This document shows positions 32,041 through 42,787 of a DNA stretch of 64,000 nt, piece after piece. The notes beneath the pieces are model-generated. The model saw only the letters and a program-made list of their open reading frames with translations, ran no database searches and was not told the DNA's origin. The stretch covers positions 48,285,286 through 48,349,285 of the forward strand of contig OY747702.1 in NCBI GenBank assembly GCA_963556495.2. The letters run 5' to 3'. Source of the DNA: Valencia hispanica. Its lineage: Eukaryota; Chordata; Actinopteri; Cyprinodontiformes; Valenciidae. Made by a program: the position numbers and the translations under genes. The first letter of the stretch is position 1. Each line of letters opens with the position of its first letter.

Positions 32041-32163
32041 GGCTGAACCTATTTACAGTGTCATCCACAAACCTGGGGATAGCAAGGCGCCCCAGGCCCA
32101 CTACAGAGGCTTCTGTCCTTCCCCTGCTCCCCTGTGCCAAGGTCCACTCCCCTTCTCCGGCAG
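32041..32163 (+). CDS. dlg3: candidate dlg3 cassette exon, DLG2-like linker insert
   Basis: 123 nt (41 codons) between a tandem acceptor CCCCACAGCAG and the donor CAG/GTACTA. It enters in phase 2 and leaves in phase 2, so it fits between 31302 and 49922 without a frame change; both of these splices complete an arginine codon. It reads R-A-E-P-I-Y-S-V-I-H-K-P-G-D, then A-P-Q-A-H-Y-R. I recall a very similar insert at the same place in DLG2/PSD-93 (P-P-E-P-V-Y-S-T-V-N-K-L-C-D, then A-S-P-R-H-Y). The canonical human DLG3 protein, as I remember it, lacks it. The tail is proline- and cysteine-containing. Using the upstream AG (32037) instead adds one serine. Not proven to be expressed. Confidence 0.78.
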
Positions 32164-32759
32164 GTACTAACCTAGTCCATCACGCCTTGCTTAGCTAACC
32201 CTCCTCTCTGTACCTCAGCATCTGGATCTGGCCTAAGACAGAGTAGAACCAGGACAGAGGAGAGCTTCCTAATCAGCAGTAAATACCGTAATAAAACACA
32301 CTATGATAAAAGTAAAGACAGACTCAGAGGAAGAAGAAGAGGGGAGGGTTGGAAGGGGTTGCAGGGTGATCTTTGTGATTTCCTGTTTTAGTTCTCTTTA
32401 TGTTTGCATGTAAATGTTTCCCTGCTTCATGTGTATGTGACAGCTTCATGTTGGGGCAAAGTGTGGTAGTGCCTCTAATGTCTTATGACAAGTGGGATCC
32501 TTGAGTCCAGTCAGAAGGTTTCATACATCGTGAACGTGACTGGGATTTCAGTGAACATTTCTTTCTGGGATATAGTGGAGTAGAAGATGCGTCTTTAACG
32601 AGTTACCAAAAGTTTGTTATCCATATTTACACTTATTGTTTGGTTTGTTGTTGCTCAGCGAGTTGCCCTTTGATCAAATGCTTTTTGAGACAGCCGGCAA
32701 GCTCCTGCTACAGCTCTGCTTTGATAATTGACTCATTTTCTGCGCAGAAGTAATAAAGG
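32164..32759. other. dlg3 intron, nothing recognised
   Basis: Start of the 17.8 kb intron before PDZ3. No element recognised. Confidence 0.45.
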
Positions 32760-33397
32760 AAACCAAACTTTTGATCTAAGTCCACAAAGTGTGGTTTGCA
32801 AAAGTTTCCACACCCTCTTAAAATGACAGGTTGGAAGATTAGATAATGTCATTTCTAAACTTTTTCTTCATCCAATCTACCATTTATGCTGGTCAATGAT
32901 CTGGTTATATAGTTGTGCACATCTTCAAACTAATATTAGTAGCATCTCTTCCTCACAGCTCTTTTCAGTTGAACCCAGTGTTTATGTTGGATTGAGTTCT
33001 GTACTCTGGCTTGACTGTTTCAAATCATTACTTTTCTTCTGATATAGTCAATCTTTTGTTCATTTTGGTGTCATTTTGGACTTATTGTGGTGCTAGAAAA
33101 TAAAATCCCTCCTTCATTTAAACAACATTCAACATTCATTTAGCACTCCTCAGATTTTATGTGTCACAATTTATTGGCCTCCTAAAAAGAGGGGGGGGGG
33201 GGAGATCCAGGTCCATTTGAGGAGAATTAACTCCCAATCAAAATACTGCCATGCTCTTTTAGCAACGTTCAGAGTTCTTCTAATTGGGACTGTGGACAAG
33301 TTTGGTTTCAGCAGACTACAACACGGTCTCACACATGCTTCCAGAAATTTTTTGCCAGGCATGGATGTTTTATTTTGGAAAAATCCCTGCTGGTTTA
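32760..33397. mobile_element. Tc1-like remnant plus a 51-bp LINE fragment
   Basis: GCAAAAGTTTCCACACCCTC (32799-32818) resembles a Tc1 terminal repeat. 33210-33390 contains transposase-antisense-like words. Inside lies 33141-33191, a perfect inverted copy of 35541-35591 from the neighbouring L2-like LINE. Structure otherwise unclear. Confidence 0.45.
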
Positions 33398-33953
33398 CAA
33401 ATCAAATCAAACTTTATTTATAAAGCGCTTTTCATACAAGAAGTTGCATCACAAAGTGCTTTACAGATTAAAATGACCCCACATAAAACCACTTTCCCTT
33501 CCCTCCCCCAGAGATTTAAAAGCATGGTCACAGTTATACCTCCCACCCCCCAACCCAACTCCCATGCACACACACAGTTAAAAGAAAAAGTAAAAAAGGA
33601 CATCGGGCCGAGTGTAGATGAACCATGCAAGGAAACGCCGTCAGAGGAGCCATCTGCCCCGGCAGCGGTAGACTAACAGCAGCAGCCGAGGCACCGACAC
33701 AGGGCACCCAGTGGAGGCAAGGCCAAGACCCCCACCTCCACCCAAGCTCCACCTTGAGAGCACCCAGGGAGCCACAGCCGACCACCGCTCCCGTGGCAGA
33801 GGGCTCCCACAGTGGAAAAACTGGAACGGAGATTAAGATAAATTAAAGCATAAAAATAAACAGTAAATTAATGTGCTAAGATTAAACATTAAAACTGATA
33901 AAAATACAATCATATAAAACATACAGAGCAATTAAACAGACAGTAATAAATAA

Positions 33954-34730
33954 TCAGTTAAAAGCTAGGCTAAAAAGGTGAGTCTTGAGCCTGTTCTTAA
34001 AAACATGAACGTTCTCTGCAGCCCTGAGTTTCTGTGGCAGCCTGTTCCAGAGGTGAGGGCCATAAAACTGGAAAGACGCCTCGCCATGCTTGTGTGTACT
34101 GACTTTTGGCATGACAAGGAGATGGCTGCTAAAGGAGCGCAGAGAGCGCGAAGGTTTATATGGCAAAAGTAGTTCAGAGAGATAAGAAGGCCCAAGACCA
34201 TTAAGACACTTAAAAACCATTAAAAGAAACTTAAAGTCGATCCTGAAATGTACGGGGAGCCAATGCAATGATTTTAAGACCGGTGTAATGTGCTCCCGCC
34301 TCCTGGCCTCAGGACCGATGACTAAAACTTCAGTTTTGTCCTGGTTGAGCTGGAGAAAGTTTTCTGCCATCCAGGATTTAATGTCTAAAATGCAGTTAAA
34401 ACGTGCATCCATTGGCCGTGTGTCATCGGGAGACATGGAGATGTACAGCTGTGTATCATCAGCGTAACTGTGAAAGTTGACTCCATGTCTTCTGATGACG
34501 CTGCCAAGAGGGAGCATATACAGGTTAAAAAGCACTGGGCCTAAAATCGAACCCTGGGGCACACCACATGTAATCCTATGGACCCTAGAGGAGCAGGTAT
34601 CTAAACTTACCATAAAAGTCCTGTCTGTGAGATAGGATGTGAACCATTTGTGAACAGCACCAGAGAGGCCAATCTGTTTTAAACGGGTTAAAAGAATAGT
34701 GTGGTCTACTGTATGGTCTACTCACATCTG
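33954..34730 (-). pseudogene. L2-like LINE reverse transcriptase, N-terminal part deleted
   Basis: Reads T-C-G-V-P-Q-G-S-I-L-G-P-V-L-F (RT motif B) and H-S-Y-A-D-D-T-Q-L-Y (catalytic Y-A-D-D). The region with motif A is missing: sequence jumps from the endonuclease-linker tail at 34825 to a short stop-containing stretch at 34680-34740. The conserved tail L-H-W-L-P-V, then Y-G-P-H-L-W-N-R-L-P and F-K-N-R-L-K-T-H-L-F is present up to 33954, but the segment between D-K-T-E-V-L and H-I-T-P-V-L-K-S-L-H-W is shortened. Confidence 0.85.
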
Positions 34731-34824
34731 ATGGTGTCTACCTTCCCTATGAATTGGTCTGCGAACTCCTCACACAGAGTGTTTGAGGGGTTTTTGGAAA
34801 TGCAGTAGTAGCTCTGTTAAAAAG

Positions 34825-35600
34825 TTAATCAATGGTGGAAAAAAGGATTTTGGAATTATTTTTATGTTCCGAGATGATTTTGGAGAGGTATGAATTTCTT
34901 ACTGCATTGTTGTATAATTTGAGAAGATCTGTGTATATTTGATGGTTTATTGTGGTTTTACTTTTCCTCCATTTTCTCTCTGCCACCCTACAATTTATCT
35001 TCATTTTTCGAAGGTTTTCATTTTTCCACGACATTGCAGCTTTAGATTTTAAACTTTTAACTTCTAGTGGAGCATGCCGGTCAAGAGTGGACTGAAGCCT
35101 TCTGTTAAAATCATTGACAATAAAATCACAGGGGGCAGTTAAAACAATAGGAGGATTCTTTTTAAAAATTTCCAGAAAACCTGCAGCCACTTCAGGGGTT
35201 AGATGGCGCTTCCTGACAGTTCTCACAGAGGTCTCCTGCTGAATAAAACTGGTGATGTTAAAAAACACACAGTAGTGGTCAGAGACAGCCAAGTCAACAA
35301 CAGAGGACACATGGGTGGACAGGCCATGCATGATGACCAAGTCCGGTGTGTCCTTTGTTGTGAGTCGGCTGCATGACATGTTGGCTAAAATCCATATAAG
35401 TCAGGATGTTTAAAAAATCTGTTGATAAAGGGTCTAAAAGGTTATCTATATGTAGATTAAAATCACCAGCTAAAATGATCCTTTCAAAGGAGTTGTACAA
35501 AGTTTATAAAAACTCTGAAAATTCTTGAATAAAAAATGCACTCTTTTTAGGAGGCCAATAAATTGTGACACATAAAATCTGAGGAGTGCTAAAAACAGTT
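34825..35600 (-). pseudogene. L2-like LINE endonuclease remnant
   Basis: Frames from 35600 down: T-P-Q-I-L-C-V-T-I-Y-W-P-P-K-K-S, then I-I-L-A-G-D-F-N-L-H (catalytic G-D-F-N), then D-L-V-I-M-H and L-A-V-S-D-H-Y-C-V-F-F (terminal S-D-H). After this an arginine/lysine-rich linker leads to N-N-S-K-I-L-F-S-T-I-D. There is a frameshift between G-D-F-N and S-D-H near 35385. The N-terminal part of the endonuclease is not recognisable. Confidence 0.78.
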
Positions 35601-36266
35601 GCATTATATTCAAAAGTAAAATAGTTATCAAATAAAACAGGTTTGGCGGAAAGTGTTGATGAACTTATAAAAGCAGTTCCGCCTCCCCTTTTGCTACTCT
35701 TCGTAGAATAAGTGAAGTTAAAATTAGGTGGGGAGGCCTCTGTAAGAACAACAGGGGCATCTGCACTCAGCCAAGTTTCTGTTAAAAATAAACAATGAAG
35801 ATTATGGTCTAAAATCAGATCATTTATTATATATTATTATAAAAGTTTTGTTCAGCAGAGAGCGAACATTAAAAAGTGCCATATTAATAGTGATTGGAGA
35901 TGAAGGGACTGTATGATTTACTGAAAGTGGGGCTTTTGGCAACTTTTTGAGATTATTTGGATTGCATTTGTTCGGTTTATGATTTTTAGTCTGCTCTCTA
36001 CTGATAAATGGTATGAATGAGGTAGAACAAGGTCCAAGTCCAGTATGTGAGTTACTGTTAAAATCAGGGGTGAGTTCATAGGAGCAGGGACCATTTGCAC
36101 ATCAGGATGTGGCGGAGGAATCAGAGAGGGCAGGGGCAGCTGTGGCCAGTGTAGTTGACAGGGGGGGGCGTGGACATGCCAGGCTCAATGTCAGTGTACG
36201 AGTGCCTTGTCTATTTAGATGGAGCCCATCTGGTTCAAACAGGTGCTTCCTGCCCCAAATTTTTTT

Positions 36267-37421
36267 TTAATTGTCTATAAAACCAATATTGTGAACGGCG
36301 GTGATGGAGGAGAGCCAAGTATTAAGGGATAAAAGTCTGCTAAAACGGCCAATTCCTCTGCCGATAGTGGGAGTGGGGCCAGAAATAAAAACAGAGACAT
36401 GTGTGTTTTCTAGAAGATTAAAAAGGTGGATAAAATCACGCTTCAGGAGCTCAGTCTGCTGTTTATAAATGTCATTGGTGCCAGCATGAATCACAACTTT
36501 ACTCACAGATTTTTGATGATCAATGAGCTGCAGGATCTGTTCGGTAATGTCCGTGACAGTGGCTCCAGGGAAACACAGTGTAAGGGCTCCTCTCATCCTC
36601 ACGTTTCTGATGATAGAGTCCCCGATGATGAGTGTCGTGGGCGGCGGGTCTGCAGGCGGATGTTTGCGCTGGGCAGAGGATCGTTCACCATCCAGGACTT
36701 GCTGTATGCCAGGTGTAGAAGCTTCCCCAGGACTGCAGCGATGTTTAATTGGCGCCGAGGGCTCGTTCCGTGGGTTCGGGGTGAAGTGGAGCACTCCTCG
36801 GCGAGTTCTGGCTGCAGCCTGGGGTTTGGCGCGACGTGGGGGGCTGCGGGAGTCCGGCTGTTGCTCCTGCTGCTTGGAGGGATTAGGCGGCGCTCCTACG
36901 GAGCTACGGGGACCAGGGGCTGTCAGAGGAGGGAAATCCGCATCCAGGGCGCTGAAACGGTTTGATAGAGGCAGGCAGGTTGGAGGAGAGCGGTGGCGGC
37001 TGCTCCAAGCGCCTCCACCGCGGCCTGGCCCAACCGTTAACCGGGCACCCTGGAGCACCGGAGTGGAGCTGATGGGGGCTTTTGGTTTAGCCCCCTGCTG
37101 GAACCAGCGGTCCTCCTCTGCTGCAGATGTTACCCGGGCGTTTGGGACCCCGAGTCTGCCTGGAGGCCCAGCGATGGATCCTCCCCCCACAGCTTCGCCG
37201 GGCTGGCAGGGAATGGTGTCTGCCAGCTGTGCACTGCTGGCGGCGGCGAAAGTCCGGCCGAAGATGATGTCCACGTCGCGCTCATGGTCCTGGATTTGGT
37301 GGAGTGTTGAGATCCTCTGCTCCAGCTCCAGAACCCTCCGGCTAAGTTTTGCGCAGCCATCACACCCAGGACTGCAGGTGAGTGGAGGCATGGTGGGGGA
37401 GAAGTAATCCGTGCCTCCCAC
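36267..37421 (-). pseudogene. LINE ORF1 with coiled segment and SGNH/esterase domain, premature stop
   Basis: A 384-codon frame from M-G-G-T-D-Y. The N-terminus has a cysteine cluster C-S-P-G-C-D-G-C (16-23) and a short heptad-like segment (R-R-V-L-E-L-E-Q-R-I, 28-37). The middle is proline/arginine-rich. Residues ~262-384 carry L-I-I-G-D-S-I-I-R-N-V (G-D-S nucleophile block, 267-269) and I-H-A-G-T-N-D-I (314-317, block III). The frame stops at TAA (36267-36269) within an A-run; the catalytic D-G-L-H-L-N block lies just beyond it in the same frame (about 36215-36232). The protein as encoded would therefore lack the catalytic histidine. Esterase ORF1 proteins bind RNA in L2/CR1 elements. Confidence 0.85.
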
Positions 37422-37700
37422 CGATTAAAACGATCCGGTAAAAAACGTCATGGTTATTAATAAGTCAGTGGTGTTTAAAAATCCGTTAAAACCGGTCTTT
37501 AAAAAGGTTTAAAACCAGTTAAAAACCGTGCTTGATAGGGAGCCGGTCTTGGCAGGCTGACAGACGCTGACGCAGTCCTACTCTCCAGACAGGAGATTCT
37601 CTTTTTCAATCGTAGAAAACGCTGTGCTTGTTAGAAATTTTTTCAGCTCCTCTGGTGTTGCTGCTGGCTTCTTGGCAACCTCCCATTCATCCATTTTGGA

Positions 37701-40245
37701 GAACAACCCCCCCACCCAATAGTTTTCCTATTTTTTCTGAAATTATTGATGGCTATCTTAATTGTGCCATGGTATACGACCTTTAAAATGTCAAATAAAA
37801 CTTTGAGATTCTCAGTGTCGTTTATGTAAAAATTTTAGGGCTGCCATCACACTCCATAATTCAACACCATGCTTGTACCTACCTCTATCGTTTGGTTCCT
37901 TATCAGATGCAATGAGGAATGCACGATAAAATGCTACACTGCCAAGTCATTTTCCTCGCTCTGTAAACTACAGTTATCAAGTGTGCAGCGTGCAAGGTTA
38001 CTTTTCGCACTTGTTAAGAAGCTAAAACAATAATACCAAAGTAAAACATCAGAATAGATTAGATAAGACCAAGGGTCTGCTATCTTTATTATACAAAGAG
38101 CCATTTCTTCCCCTCATTACAGCTAAATAAAACTGGTTTAGAGCCACAAATGTTACATGAGTTTTCCCGACAAAAAAAAACACCTCTTGGAAAATTTTAA
38201 AGAACCACCATTTTATTTCTATTTGAAGGTTGAAAAATGAAGGAAAACTATAAACGTTCAGCAAAAACAGAACGGAGATGCATTTTCTACTGTGGGATGT
38301 TGATATTTGTGGAAAATTATGTAAAAAACAAAAAGCAAAACCACAGTTTCCAACCTAATGAAAAGAAATCTAAACACTATTACTGGTAATATATATTCTG
38401 TTCATAATGCATGTGTAATATAGTATTCCATGAGCCCCTTGGAACCATGGGGGGAAAAAAATACACAGCAGGAACCTTATGTGAAATTCACAGCATTACA
38501 TCATTGCTATTTATTTCTGTTGGGTTTTTTGTTGTTGTTGTTCTAGATAAAACATCTCGCTCCTTTTTTAGTGAATATTTCAGCATCAAATCTCTTCAAA
38601 TATGCTTGCATCCTTGAATTTCAAACAGCAGCTCCCTTTCTGCTTCCGTGTAAAATGGAGCCCTACCTGCCCTTCACAAACACATCTCCACAGGAGTGCA
38701 GCCGAAAGGGCTTCCTGCTCCCACAAGCTGCCCGGCTCCATCTGTTAGGAGGCATTGATAAAACCGAGCCCGTATCTCAGACCTTGCTGCCTTCGATGCT
38801 GCTTGTTATATTTATGGCAGCGGTTTGTGGGTTATTTTCTGTTTGGCAGCTCCAAATGTGCAAAAGGGCCCCCCCTGCATTTAGATTTTCTTTTCACAGC
38901 CTCGTTCATTGTGCATCGCCCCATGGATGAATGCTGGAATATTTCAGTATGAGCCACTGCTTGTGTTAAATTTAGCCTATATTGTGTAACGTATATTCCA
39001 TGCTCTGATTCCAGAATGGATGTTTGAAAAGATGGATCAGGGAACAAGAGGACAGGAGAACAGTGTGGCAGCCAAAGAGAAAAATTCTGATTATTCTGAT
39101 TAGGATCGTGAGAGTATTAACCAAGAGGCTACCATGAATGCAAAGGGGGATAAAAAGCCTGATCCGGTACAGACCAGCAGACGAACAGCAGCAGCAGCAG
39201 ACAATCCTGCAGCTGTCATGATTCATCAGAACACTGGGAAAAAAATCAGGCCACGCACTCTGGTCTTACCCCTCTCATCACCCATGCTGCCAGCTCCAAT
39301 CACACATGGGTACTGTACACAGAGACATTTGCTCATAGCGTGCTGACAAACTTACAAACATGCAGATAAGCGCAGTGCGCAGTTATGACAGCGGGAGATG
39401 CCTTTGCTGGGGTGTACACCCCTGCGCAGCGCACACCTCGTAAATAAGCCGCACCGATGAGGACGGTCCACACAGCCCGTCCACACACCTCCGTGCAATC
39501 AGGAGAAAAGCGGCATCATCTCGGAGGACGTCACGTCTGACAGGAAGTCACAGCAGATGAGCGTCTTCGCTGTATGAGACTAACAGGCAGACTGCATTTC
39601 TACCAGCCATTGGGTCCAACTAGTGAGGTTATTTTAGATGGATGTCACAGTAAAACAGGGCTCCGTAGAAGCGGAGCAGAATGGTTGCGAGAAATGAATC
39701 CACGCTTGTTTGGGCCTTTAGCCCGGCTGCAGTGATTTCATCACCTCCCCCTCATCCCTTCTCCATCTGATATTAGCCCTTTTCTGGTTTCTGTCCACAT
39801 TGGACCAGATGAGAGATAAACGCAAACGCATGTTTGGTGTAAACATACATCTTTGTGCAAGGCACGCTATCGCTAAACAAGCAGCTCCCCTCTGCATGCG
39901 CTATCAAGCTCCACAGCAGGTTCTTTATACAGTCCTGAGCAAATATTTTGGAAACTTTAGATGCCTAGATTTTTATCCATCATGCAAGCTGTTGGTTTGA
40001 GGCTTCTGTCTGGTTTGTCACAGTCGTAAACGAAACCAGAAATATAAAAAACGGCGGGTGGGGTCTTGCTTAAGTTTGAAAGAACAAATCTTTGTTTGTA
40101 CGTAGAGCTTTGCACCAAGGAGAAGCAGCGACAAGTCACACACGCTCTCATGTAGATTAAATTGTGAGACACGATTTACTGCTAATCTTACTGGTTGGAG
40201 ATTTCCTTGGATATTTAATTTTAGAAAACCAATCTAGGATATTTA
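37701..40245. other. dlg3 intron, nothing firmly recognised
   Basis: 2.5 kb of mostly unique-looking intron. 38600-39660 is somewhat richer in GC and in exon-like words, but I could place no protein family. ORFs here (for example 38571-38930) have no domain and no good borders. Confidence 0.4.
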
Positions 40246-40535
40246 CCGTGCCTTGAAAAAGTATTCATACTGATTTAACTTTTTCATATTTTGTTAAATA
40301 AAAACCAACAACTTCAATGTATTTTTAGGAGATTTGATGGCATAGACCAACACAGATTGCTGCTTAAATGCAAAGTGGAAGCAAAATAATGACTCGTTTT
40401 TTACAAATAAAATTCTAAAAGTATGGTGTGCATTTGTATTCAGAGCCCCTGAATCAGTATTTCACAGAACGACCGTTTAATGCTTTTACAGCAGCAAGTC
40501 TTTTGGAGTATGTTTCTACTATTTCTGCACATATA

Positions 40536-42132
40536 CACTACCGTTCAAAAGTTTGGGGTCACCCAAACAATTTTGTGTTTTCCATGAAAAGTCACACTTA
40601 TTCACCACCATACGTTGTGAAATGAATAGAAAATAGAGTCAAGACATTGACAAGGTTAGAAATAATGATTTGTATTTGAAATAAGATTTTTTTTACATCA
40701 AACTTTGCTTTCGTCAAAGAATCCTCCATTTGCAGCAATTACAGCATTGCAGACCTTTGGCATTCTCGCTGTTAATTTGTTGAGGTAATCTGGAGAAATT
40801 GCACCCCACGCTTCTAGAAGCAGCTCCCACAATTTGGATTGGTTGGATGGGCACTTCTTGCGTACCATACGGTCAAGCTGCTCCCACAACAGCTCAATGG
40901 GGTTCAAATCTGGTGACTGCGCTGGCCACTCCATTACTCCATTATCTAAATAGTTCTTGCACAATTTGGAGGTGTGTTTTGGGTCATTGTCCTGTTGTAG
41001 GATGAAATTGGCTCCAATGAAGCGCTGTCCACTGGGTATGGCATGGCGTTGCAAAATGGAGTGATAGCCTTCCTTATTCAGAATCCCTTTAACCCTGTAC
41101 AAATCTCCCACCTTACCAGCACCAAAGCAACCCCAGACCATCACATTACCTCCACCATGCTTAACAGATGGCGTCAGGCATTCTTCCAGCATCTTTTCAG
41201 TTGTTCTGCGTCTCACAAACGTTCTTCTTTGTGATCCAAACACCTCAAACTTGGATTCATCCGTCCACAGCACTTTTTTCCAGTCTTCCTCTGTCCAATG
41301 TCTGTGTTCTTTTCCCCATCTTAATCTTTTTCTTTTATTGGCCAGTCTCAGATATGGCTTTTTCTTTGCCACTCTGCCCTGAAGCCCAGAATCCAGCAGC
41401 CGCCTCTTCACTGTAGATGTTGACACTGGTGTTTTGCAGGTACTATTTAATGAAGATGCCAGTTGGGGACCTGTGAGGCGTCTGTTTCTCAAACTAGAGA
41501 CTCTAATGTACTTATCTTCTTGCTCAGTTGTGCAACGCGGCCTCCCGCTTCTTTTTCTACTCTGGTTAGAGCCTGTTTGTGCTGTCCTCTGAAGGGAGTA
41601 GTACACACCGTTGTAGGAAATCTTCAATTTCTTAGCAATTTCTCGCATGGAATAGCCTTCATTTCTAAGAACAAGAATAGACTGTCGAGTTTCAGATGAA
41701 AGTTCTCTTTTTCTGGCCATTTTGAGCGTTTAATTGACCCCACAAATGTGATGCTCCAGAAACTCAATCTGCTCAAAGGAAGGTCAGTTTTGTAGCTTCT
41801 GTACCGAGCTAAACTGTTTTCAGATGTGTGAACATGATTGCACAAGGGTTTTCTAATCATCAATTAGCCTTCTGAGCCAATGAGCAAACACATTGTACCA
41901 TTAGAACACTGGAGTGATAGTTGCTGGAAATGGGCCTCTATACACCTATGTAGATATTGCACCAAAAACCAGACATTTGCAGCTAGAATAGTCATTTACC
42001 ACATTAGCAATGTATAGAGTGTATTTCTTTAAAGTTAAGACTAGTTTAAAGTTATCTTCATTGAAAAGTACAGTGCTTTTCCTTCAAAAATAAGGACATT
42101 TCAATGTGACCCCAAACTTTTGAACGGTAGTG
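40536..42132 (-). mobile_element. second Tc1-type element, complete, 1597 bp, nested
   Basis: Ends CACTACCGTTCAAAAGTTTG (40536-40555) and its inverted copy CAAACTTTTGAACGGTAGTG (42113-42132) are identical, and the match continues to 27 bp. TA lies outside both ends (40534-40535, 42133-42134). It belongs to a different family from the 18130 element: short terminal repeats and a different transposase. It inserted into the older Tc1. The perfect ends and open frame suggest a fairly recent insertion. Confidence 0.94.
40698..41720 (-). CDS. Tc1-family transposase, 340 aa, shortened D-E spacing
   Basis: Starts M-A-R-K-R-E-L-S-S-E. N-terminal helix-turn-helix units (residues ~5-110) with S-G-R-P-R linker (58-62). 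Catalytic residues: D154 (V-L-W-T-D-E-S-K-F), D244 (L-Q-Q-D-N-D-P-K-H) and E276 (S-P-D-L-N-P-I-E-L-L-W). The spacing between the second D and E is 31 residues. Tc1 enzymes have 34, and my recollection of this fish family is a longer segment after K-N-Y-L, so an in-frame deletion of about seven codons at K-N-Y-L-D-N-G-V-M-E-W is likely. No stops or frameshifts; whether the enzyme would work is doubtful because of that loop. Would insert at TA. Confidence 0.92.
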   Translation of the reverse strand: MARKRELSSETRQSILVLRNEGYSMREIAKKLKISYNGVYYSLQRTAQTGSNQSRKRSGRPRCTTEQEDKYIRVSSLRNRRLTGPQLASSLNSTCKTPVSTSTVKRRLLDSGLQGRVAKKKPYLRLANKRKRLRWGKEHRHWTEEDWKKVLWTDESKFEVFGSQRRTFVRRRTTEKMLEECLTPSVKHGGGNVMVWGCFGAGKVGDLYRVKGILNKEGYHSILQRHAIPSGQRFIGANFILQQDNDPKHTSKLCKNYLDNGVMEWPAQSPDLNPIELLWEQLDRMVRKKCPSNQSKLWELLLEAWGAISPDYLNKLTARMPKVCNAVIAANGGFFDESKV

Positions 42133-42423
42133 TAGAAACTGTGATTTTTTGCCCATTTTTATTTACAGAACAGCTCAAGCTCAGTCAGAATGGATGGAGA
42201 GCTAACACATTCTAACACATAAATATGCCTAGAGCTAAACTACTCCATTACTGACCAGTACGTTTAAAGCTCCTGTCCTGCTGGAAGGTGAAACCTCTGC
42301 CCCAGTCACAACTTTTGCATTGCATATTTAGCTCCACCCATCTTATCATAATCTCCGATCACCTTCCCTTTCTTTGCTGAAAAAAAAGCAGCCCCACAGC
42401 ATGATGCTGCCACCACTGTGGAG

Positions 42424-42787
42424 TAGAGCTGGGTATCGATTCAAATTTCAAGAATCGATTCCATTCCGATTCTCAAGATCCAATTCGATCTGATCCAATC
42501 CGTTCCAATTCGACATTTATACTGGTCAGTGCTATTAAAAACGTTTTTTTGAACGGTTACCTTAATTATATGGCTGTAATGCAATGACACAACACTGGTT
42601 GAGTAACAGTTCACTGGGAAAAACCTAAGCCTTAAAATGGCTGTCTGGACTTTTCCTTCCTATTTTAGCTCTAAGAAAAGGGCAAACAATGTGAAACAAT
42701 TAAAAAAAAATTTGGCTTGTGATTTGATTCGATTATTAGAATTTTTATAAGAATCTATTCAGAATCGATTTTTTCAACACAGCACTA
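42424..42787. mobile_element. small hAT-like element rich in ATCGAT
   Basis: Begins TAGAGCTGGGTATCGATTC and ends GAATCGATTTTTTCAACACA followed by GCACTA. The ends are inverted and imperfect. The expected 8-bp duplication (CTGTGGAG / TTGTAAGA) is poor. It interrupts the transposase region of the old Tc1 between blocks that are adjacent in the intact copy at 18130. 364 bp, no coding capacity. Confidence 0.65.

Larger units (their letters stand above)
33398..37700 (-). mobile_element. L2-like LINE with esterase-type ORF1, internally deleted
   Basis: Minus-strand non-LTR retrotransposon. The 3' end lies at about 33398 with the common fish tail motif ACTTTATTTATAAAGCGCTT (33412-33431) and CACAAAGTGCTTTACAGA. 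From 5' to 3' it has ORF1 with an SGNH/esterase domain, endonuclease remnants, a deletion, and then the C-terminal half of the reverse transcriptase with the thumb and tail. The 5' limit near 37700 is approximate and no target duplication was identified. The arrangement (esterase ORF1 plus APE endonuclease and RT) is that of the L2/CR1 group. Confidence 0.82.

Noticed and set aside
36426..37407. 179- and 294-codon + strand frames
   Set aside because: Antisense shadows of the LINE ORF1 on the minus strand.
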